From contig UQXE01000024.1 in the NCBI GenBank assembly GCA_900544965.1, positions 1 through 29,120 of the forward strand: 29,120 nt of DNA, given 5' to 3'. This DNA is from an uncultured Eubacteriales bacterium. GTDB taxonomy: Bacteria; Bacillota; Clostridia; Christensenellales; CAG-138. The notes beneath the pieces are model-generated. The model searched no databases. It saw nothing but the letters and a program-made list of their open reading frames with translations, and was not told the origin of the DNA. Numbering within the stretch: position 1 is the stretch's first letter; each line of letters starts with the position of its first letter. Shown in pieces: positions 24,791-29,120 of the stretch. The position numbers were made by a program, and so were the translations under genes.

Positions 24791-24923
24791 TGTTTCATCC
24801 TCCGTTTAGATATTGAAGTTAATTGGCAGACAATTAAGACGTAAGGCTACCAATATCTATAGTAATTATAACACACTAAATAACTGGAAGATATTAAGGG
24901 AACTCATTAATCAAAATTCGTGC

Positions 24924-24952
24924 TTGCAAAACATTAACCCGTGGTGTAAAAT
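24924..24952 (+). promoter_or_regulatory. Promoter of tRNA-Val
   Basis: TTGCAA (24924-24929), a 17-bp spacer and TAAAAT (24947-24952), 11 bp before the mature tRNA 5' end. Confidence 0.7.
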
Positions 24953-24963
24953 TCTATGGTATC

Positions 24964-25040
24964 GGGGATGTAGCCCAGCTGGTCAGAGCGCCTCGCTCAC
25001 ATCGAGGAGGTCGGGGGTTCGAGCCCCTCCATCCCCACCA
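24964..25040 (+). tRNA. tRNA-Val (anticodon CAC)
   Basis: A full cloverleaf can be drawn: acceptor GGGGATG with CATCCCC, a D arm, anticodon stem CCTCG/CGAGG with loop CTCACAT (anticodon CAC), a 5-nt variable loop, and a T arm with TTCGAGC. The discriminator A is followed by an encoded CCA. It is used as the target of the neighbouring serine-recombinase insertion, yet remains intact. Confidence 0.96.
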
Positions 25041-26554
25041 TCATATCCAAACCCAGATGTATATGTGTCTGGGTTTTTGCTACTCCAAGGAGTAATGTCA
25101 ATATCTAACTTATCATGATATATTGTTATACGTGATACAAACCTGTATACGACATCTTTTTGCTCTTCCGGAGACAGTTCCATTATTCTCCCGTACTTTT
25201 CCAGATACCTTCTAGCATCCTCAAAGGTGAATTCATAGCGCTTAACCCACTGGTCAGACATTGATATTTCATTTATTAGTGAGACTTTTTCTTCTTCGAG
25301 TACATCAAGCTTTTCCTTCATTGATTCATGATACATTCCCTCGGCTATGGCACTTACAATATTGTCTATCTCTCTGCGCACCTTTGACAGCCGCTGACGA
25401 CATGCGGTCAGCCGTTCAGGTATCTCAGACTTTTGTTCATTAGCGTATTCAACTAACAGTTTAGCCGCGTTGCGCGCTGCTTCGGGCGTAAATACATTAT
25501 CGCGCAGCGCCAGCAAGACTCGGATTTCTATATCCTCAGCATTTACTGGTTTAAGATTACACCCCTTTGTCCTTTTGCGTGTATTACACTCATAATAGCT
25601 GTAATATTTCTTAGACCGTCCCCCTAAAGAGGTATTGCCTACCATCGCGCTGCCGCATTCTCCGCAATAGATCTTGCCAGTTAAAATATATACCCTCTTC
25701 GCCTTATTCTCTGCATTACGCCCAACTTTCTTCATTATCTTCCTGACCCTTTCAAATGTTTCTTTTTTAATTATAGCAGGGATGCCGCCATCAATTTTTA
25801 TTATTTCTGTGGCATCTTTTGATTTGTGCGTGTTGCGTTTTCCGTTTATGTCTTTTGATACAGCTCTATTGTATACATATACCCCTGTATATTTTTCATT
25901 TATTAATATGTCATGAATACTTCCTTTCGAAAACAGCCGTCCGGTTTTAGTCCTGTATCCTCTGGAATTAAGTTCATCTACTATCTTTGTATACCCTTTC
26001 CTGTTTGTGTACATTTCAAATATTAATCTTACCGCTTCAGCTTCTCTAATGTTAACTACGTATGACTTATCTTCGTCCACATCGTATCCAAGAGGCGGTC
26101 TGCCACCTGTATGCTTGCAATTATACGCTGATTCTTTAAGCCCTTTCATAACCTCGCGTGCAAGATTCCGGCTATAGTATTCTGCCATTCCTTCTATTAC
26201 CGATTCTAATATTATGCTTTCGGGGCTGTCATCTAGTCTTTCCAATACAGATATCAGCTTTACGCCGTTTTGGGCTAGCTTTCTTTTGTAAAATGCGCTG
26301 TCATATCTGTCTCGCGTGAATCTATCATACTTATGCACCGCTACAGCATCAAACAGGCCGCAAGATGCGTCTGAAATCATCTTTAAAAATTCCGGCCGAT
26401 TATCGGTCAGCGCACTTCGTTCCTCATCCACATACATGGCTACTATGACATGACCCTCTCTGGCAGCGTATTCTTTTATAGCCCTGATCTGCGCATCAAT
26501 CGACTCCGCCCTTTGATTGCCAGATGAATATCTTGCATAACCAGCCAATCTCAT
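24983..26554 (-). CDS. Serine recombinase associated with tRNA-Val
   Basis: A 523-residue large serine recombinase. The catalytic domain is at about 1-145 (nucleophile S10 in Y-A-R-Y-S-S-G-N-Q; K-Y-D-R-F-T-R-D at 75-82). A recombinase domain lies at about 150-290, a zinc ribbon has C297, C300, C323 and C332, and a coiled coil follows at about 370-440. AGGAG lies six bases before the ATG. The last 19 codons (tail G-G-A-R-T-P-D-L-L-D-V-S-E-A-L) are the antisense of the tRNA-Val gene, and the codons before them are antisense to its terminator. The host target thus supplies the protein's end and stop codon. This is expected of a recombinase that inserts into the 3' part of this tRNA gene. The extent of its element to the right is unknown. 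Confidence 0.9.
   Translation of the reverse strand: MRLAGYARYSSGNQRAESIDAQIRAIKEYAAREGHVIVAMYVDEERSALTDNRPEFLKMISDASCGLFDAVAVHKYDRFTRDRYDSAFYKRKLAQNGVKLISVLERLDDSPESIILESVIEGMAEYYSRNLAREVMKGLKESAYNCKHTGGRPPLGYDVDEDKSYVVNIREAEAVRLIFEMYTNRKGYTKIVDELNSRGYRTKTGRLFSKGSIHDILINEKYTGVYVYNRAVSKDINGKRNTHKSKDATEIIKIDGGIPAIIKKETFERVRKIMKKVGRNAENKAKRVYILTGKIYCGECGSAMVGNTSLGGRSKKYYSYYECNTRKRTKGCNLKPVNAEDIEIRVLLALRDNVFTPEAARNAAKLLVEYANEQKSEIPERLTACRQRLSKVRREIDNIVSAIAEGMYHESMKEKLDVLEEEKVSLINEISMSDQWVKRYEFTFEDARRYLEKYGRIMELSPEEQKDVVYRFVSRITIYHDKLDIDITPWSSKNPDTYTSGFGYDGGDGGARTPDLLDVSEAL
25049..25078 (+). terminator. Terminator of tRNA-Val, inside the recombinase 3' end
   Basis: AAACCCAGA (25049-25057) pairs with TCTGGGTTT (25068-25076), followed by a T-run, nine bases after the tRNA CCA. 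The same bases encode, in antisense, recombinase residues just before the tRNA-derived tail. Confidence 0.75.
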
Positions 26555-26655
26555 GCATGTCTCCTCCCACTATTTTGTTTATATCTTTGCCGATGGCTGG
26601 AGTATCTATAATAAGCGATTGCTGTTTTGGGTTCGTTGGTGGTAATATTGTTCAT
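26551..26655 (-). pseudogene. 34-codon leader ORF resembling a serine-recombinase N-terminus
   Basis: A short frame starts at ATG 26655, four bases after GGTGA, and ends in TGA that overlaps the recombinase ATG (ATGA). Its first 23 residues read like the start of another resolvase-family recombinase (T-A-I-A-Y-Y-R-Y-S-S-H-R-Q, with Y-R-Y-S-S matching the catalytic-serine motif). After that the likeness stops. It is either the remnant of a second, tandem recombinase lost by deletion or a short coupled leader peptide. Confidence 0.6.
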
Positions 26656-26689
26656 GTTGTCACCGTACAATTTAAACTGTTTGTTTATA

Positions 26690-26718
26690 ATTCTATCAGC
26701 TATGAGTCCGATACGCAA
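26690..26718 (-). promoter_or_regulatory. Possible promoter of the tRNA-Val recombinase
   Basis: On the minus strand TTGCGT (26713-26718), a 17-bp spacer and TAGAAT (26690-26695), upstream of the leader ORF. It is a moderate match only. Confidence 0.4.
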
Positions 26719-26811
26719 TACTGGTTACAGCGTCGGATGTCAATTATATAGTATTAGGACAAGCTAAATGCCCCCCCGCTTAAAAAGCATGAAACAGAGC
26801 AAGCTATATAT

Positions 26812-26837
26812 AAAAAACGGAGAGGACACGCCCCTCC
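26812..26837 (-). terminator. Intrinsic terminator of the lectin/lipoprotein operon
   Basis: On the minus strand GGAGGGG and CCTCTCC form a 7-bp stem (one G-U) with a 5-nt loop, followed by G and TTTTTT. It lies about 20 bp beyond the stop codon of the last operon gene and insulates the recombinase from it. Confidence 0.8.
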
Positions 26838-26856
26838 ATTAAGGTATAATGTCGCT

Positions 26857-27279
26857 TTACTTTATAGGCTTATAGTCCTCACTGCTATAATCGTCGTATA
26901 CTATTGAAAATTGACAAAGGCCATTGTCTCTTTCCCTAACTACCTCCCACCAGAAGACAAGACGTTGCTCCTCGTCATAGTAAAAAACTTGGCTTGGGGC
27001 ATGCTTTTCATCCCTAACTTTTTGAAAGCCTCTAGTATAATCCTCATAAAACTGATTAATATCGCTTGCACTATAGCTTGTCTCAAAGTATTCCATTTCA
27101 ATAGTTGAAACATCTATGTGCCTAGACCCTGGCGGTAATGGAATTATCCCCCCTTTGGCGGCTCCCGTCTTTATTGTAAATTCGCTAATAACGGGATTAT
27201 GGAATGCTGCAAAGTATATCGCTACGGCGGCTCCTATTACTATTAGCGCCGCGACTGCTATAATTAGTTTTTTGTTCAT
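26857..27279 (-). CDS. Hypothetical membrane-anchored protein
   Basis: Not recognised. The start is taken at ATG 27279, five bases after AGGAG, which gives 140 residues; a longer frame reaches 27336 but overlaps the upstream gene. A short basic N-terminus (M-N-K-K) and one hydrophobic segment (about residues 5-25, rich in Ala/Ile/Val) form a membrane anchor or uncleaved signal. The rest, acidic and aromatic-rich (Y-Y-D-E-E-Q-R-L-V-F-W-W-E-V), should be outside the cell. It follows the lipoprotein gene by 13 bp and ends at a strong terminator, so it is the last gene of the operon. Confidence 0.75.
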   Translation of the reverse strand: MNKKLIIAVAALIVIGAAVAIYFAAFHNPVISEFTIKTGAAKGGIIPLPPGSRHIDVSTIEMEYFETSYSASDINQFYEDYTRGFQKVRDEKHAPSQVFYYDEEQRLVFWWEVVRERDNGLCQFSIVYDDYSSEDYKPIK

Positions 27280-27292
27280 ACGCTCTCCTAAA

Positions 27293-27937
27293 TCATTCCG
27301 TTCCATTGGGAATGTACTCATAGTTATAGTATTCAATGCATGGACCTATGACCTGGTTGATACTTTCCTCGAACTCTGGATTTAGCTCCCTTACAAGGTC
27401 AATACGCCTGAGAAAATACCTGAACATCGTATCGAACTCCTCATAATTTATGCTGTGATCATCCAATAGATCAAGCATATCCTGCATATGGCTCATGTTG
27501 GCGCTCCAGTCCAGCGTAAGGACATCCAGGCGTTTTCCGGTATAGCTGTATAGGATGTCCGCCGCTTCCTGGTCAATAGCATCCAAGAAGTTCTCAATCT
27601 CTTGAAACCTATCGTACATAGCCTGCAGGTCCGCCCTGACCTCTGGATCAATAGTGGATACTGGCTGTGGATTCTCTTCAAGCCAGTCTGAAAACGCCTG
27701 CTTTTCCTGCTGCTGATCCAGCTCCAGATTGTTTTGCTCCGTCCACTCCAAAAACTGATCATATGCGCTTAACTCAGGGGAGCCGGACCTAACGTCAGAT
27801 TCTGATTCCGTTATATCATTGGAATTTGCTGATGATCTGTCCGCATAGGATGAGCAGCCCGTTAACAGAACAGCACCCATCAAAGCCCCTGCAAGCAGCA
27901 TTACGCTAATGCAGATTATTCTTTTACGTAATCTCAT
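27293..27937 (-). CDS. Hypothetical lipoprotein
   Basis: The start is ATG 27937, with AGGAG eight bases upstream. The protein then begins M-R-L-R-K-R, a hydrophobic stretch, and the lipobox L-L-T-G-C, so it is a lipid-anchored surface protein of 214 residues. A Ser/Asp-rich linker follows, then an acidic helical region (W-T-E-Q-N-N-L-E-L-D-Q-Q-Q-E-K-Q and later heptad-like stretches). I recognise no known domain. It lies 14 bp after the amidase-domain gene and 13 bp before the next membrane protein. Confidence 0.8.
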   Translation of the reverse strand: MRLRKRIICISVMLLAGALMGAVLLTGCSSYADRSSANSNDITESESDVRSGSPELSAYDQFLEWTEQNNLELDQQQEKQAFSDWLEENPQPVSTIDPEVRADLQAMYDRFQEIENFLDAIDQEAADILYSYTGKRLDVLTLDWSANMSHMQDMLDLLDDHSINYEEFDTMFRYFLRRIDLVRELNPEFEESINQVIGPCIEYYNYEYIPNGTE

Positions 27938-27951
27938 ATTCTTAACTCCTT

Positions 27952-29120
27952 TTATTTCATCTTGTAAAAAACTATCCACTCATCACCATTTTCGAGACTC
28001 ATAGCGGCCACCTCGCTAAGCGGTACATCCCTTCTGTTTCTTGTATGGTAGCTAAGATTATAATCCGGCTTGCCGTTAGACGTTCCATAGCAGCATATAT
28101 ATAAGGTATGCCGCCCTGTTCTTCCATCCAGATAAAGGGTTTGAACAACATCTCCTGGGCCGAAATTCAGGTTATATATCTCCTGCTGGTGCTCAAGAAT
28201 ATAGCTTGCCTTATATCTCGCAGTCTCCACTTTCCCCTCCCAGAAATTCTTGAAATGCTTTGCGCTTATCCATGGGCTGCTTGCGCCATGCCCTAAGATG
28301 CCGCCCATTTTTTCTATCTCCCAGGAAAGTTCCAGTTCATTGTCCGATGGCTCTGGGCGATCGTTATTCTTTTTGTAGATGAACCATGCGTCACGAAAAT
28401 GTATCCCGCTTGCAAGCATGCATTGAGACGCAAAATTAGCGCAATCCCCATCTAATTTTGGATAAGTAGGAAAGGCATTCGGCTTCTCAGCATAAGTATG
28501 GGCGTATTGTTTAGCAAGTCCCATAGTATACGTTCGCGGCTCAAAGATCCACTCATCGTTATGCGTCCGATTGTAGCTATACTGTATCACATTTGCGCCT
28601 GCCTGGCAACTAGCGCCCGACACCACTACGGTTTTATTAAAGCCGCTGGGTTTGCTGGCCATGCGGTATGTAACCAGATCCGAGTTGAAGTATACTTTGA
28701 ATTTGCTGCCCGTCGCGCTTTTGTTTGTCGATATTACTATATTAGCGTCGTTTCTTGCACTGTTGCCGGAAACGTTAAGCGCGTATGACTGATTGCTCAT
28801 AGGGATTATATTGCATTCCCCGTTCCCTGTTGATATTAGCTTCCATCTCTGGGATGTCGCTCCCGTGTACTTCGCCTGGTTTACGTTGGTTCCCGAAACG
28901 GTTAGATACTGGCCGCTGTTCTTGTTCTTTATGTAATATTCCTTGTTATAGTCCAAAAACAGAGCCGGTCTGTTTGACGGTGGCTCTGGAGTTATGGGCG
29001 TAGGCGTTGGGACGGCTCCGCCTCCGGTATAGCTAATTTTCAGTTGAGGTCGTTTAGCCGCTGTAGCAAAGTCGGCGGAATAAACGGTATTAAAGTCGTT
29101 TATTGTTTCGTTTTGATATT
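27952..29120 (-). CDS. Secreted protein with DNRLRE end, ricin-type lectin and amidase domain; 5' end outside window
   Basis: The frame is open to the window edge, so the TTG at 28956 is not the start and the N-terminus is missing. The first visible residues (V-Y-S-A-D-F-A-T-A-A-K-R-P-Q-L-K-I-S-Y) look like the end of a DNRLRE cell-surface domain. A Pro/Thr linker (P-T-P-T-P-I-T-P-E-P-P) follows, then a ricin-B-like beta-trefoil lectin domain of about 140 residues with Q-R-W and D-E-W repeats. The last 185 residues resemble the putative amidase domain Amidase_6, with D-G-D-C-A-N-F-A-S-Q carrying the likely catalytic Cys and a late R-H-T-L-Y as possible His. A role in binding and cleaving cell-wall or glycan material is inferred. 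First visible gene of a three-gene operon. Confidence 0.82.
   Translation of the reverse strand, partial: YQNETINDFNTVYSADFATAAKRPQLKISYTGGGAVPTPTPITPEPPSNRPALFLDYNKEYYIKNKNSGQYLTVSGTNVNQAKYTGATSQRWKLISTGNGECNIIPMSNQSYALNVSGNSARNDANIVISTNKSATGSKFKVYFNSDLVTYRMASKPSGFNKTVVVSGASCQAGANVIQYSYNRTHNDEWIFEPRTYTMGLAKQYAHTYAEKPNAFPTYPKLDGDCANFASQCMLASGIHFRDAWFIYKKNNDRPEPSDNELELSWEIEKMGGILGHGASSPWISAKHFKNFWEGKVETARYKASYILEHQQEIYNLNFGPGDVVQTLYLDGRTGRHTLYICCYGTSNGKPDYNLSYHTRNRRDVPLSEVAAMSLENGDEWIVFYKMK

Noticed and set aside
25041..29120. A second copy of the tRNA-Val 3' end marking the far side of the recombinase element
   Set aside because: I looked for the T-arm/acceptor sequence and found only short chance matches, such as CCCCTCCATT near 26831, which belongs to a terminator.
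1..29120. CRISPR arrays, rRNA genes, insertion-sequence transposases
   Set aside because: I saw no regularly spaced repeats, no rRNA sequence and no transposase-like frames on either strand.

Overview
The window comes from a spore-forming member of the Clostridia. Supporting marks are a Gram-positive PolC, the uppS-cdsA-dxr-rseP-ispG-polC isoprenoid/lipid/replication cluster, the SCIFF peptide with its radical-SAM maturase, a HemZ-type radical-SAM protein, a bifunctional Rel, NrdR, and the 3' half of the mother-cell sporulation sigma factor gene sigK. The core genes are of moderate GC. The first 4.1 kb is strongly AT-rich with different codon use, so it is foreign. I cannot name a genus.

Layout. 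(1) Positions 1-4116 are the right end of a skin-like element that splits sigK. They hold a tyrosine integrase (minus strand), an unrecognised 182-residue protein, and a large serine recombinase of the SpoIVCA type whose stop codon lies inside an AATGA core at the junction with sigK. The element's left end and the 5' half of sigK lie outside the window. (2) Positions 4112-4480 are the 3' half of sigK, convergent with polC across a bidirectional terminator. (3) Positions 4548-24790 carry a long run of tightly packed minus-strand housekeeping genes. Listed in the direction of transcription (right to left), they are nrdR-pgeF, then scfA-scfB-recJ-apt, then rel-dtd-MBL hydrolase-hemZ-uppS-cdsA-dxr, a 214-bp structured insert, and rseP-ispG-polC. 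Many neighbours overlap by 1 to 23 bp. (4) At 24964-25040 is a tRNA-Val(CAC) on the plus strand. A second serine recombinase gene reads into it in antisense and takes its last 19 codons from the tRNA gene, marking a tRNA-targeted insertion. (5) Positions 26857-29120 hold a three-gene minus-strand operon for secreted or surface proteins (DNRLRE-ricin lectin-amidase protein cut by the window edge, a lipoprotein, a membrane-anchored protein).

Main points for a second look: the PolC has a recognisable proofreading exonuclease domain in which all the catalytic acidic residues and the catalytic histidine appear to be replaced, while its PHP domain keeps the metal-binding motifs. In the foreign left part, a tyrosine recombinase gene and a consensus outward-facing promoter are enclosed by 25-bp inverted palindromic sites, with a terminator placed where the promoter would point after inversion; this looks like a self-contained ON/OFF DNA inversion switch. 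A 47-codon scfA gene and a 34-codon recombinase-like leader ORF are also present.
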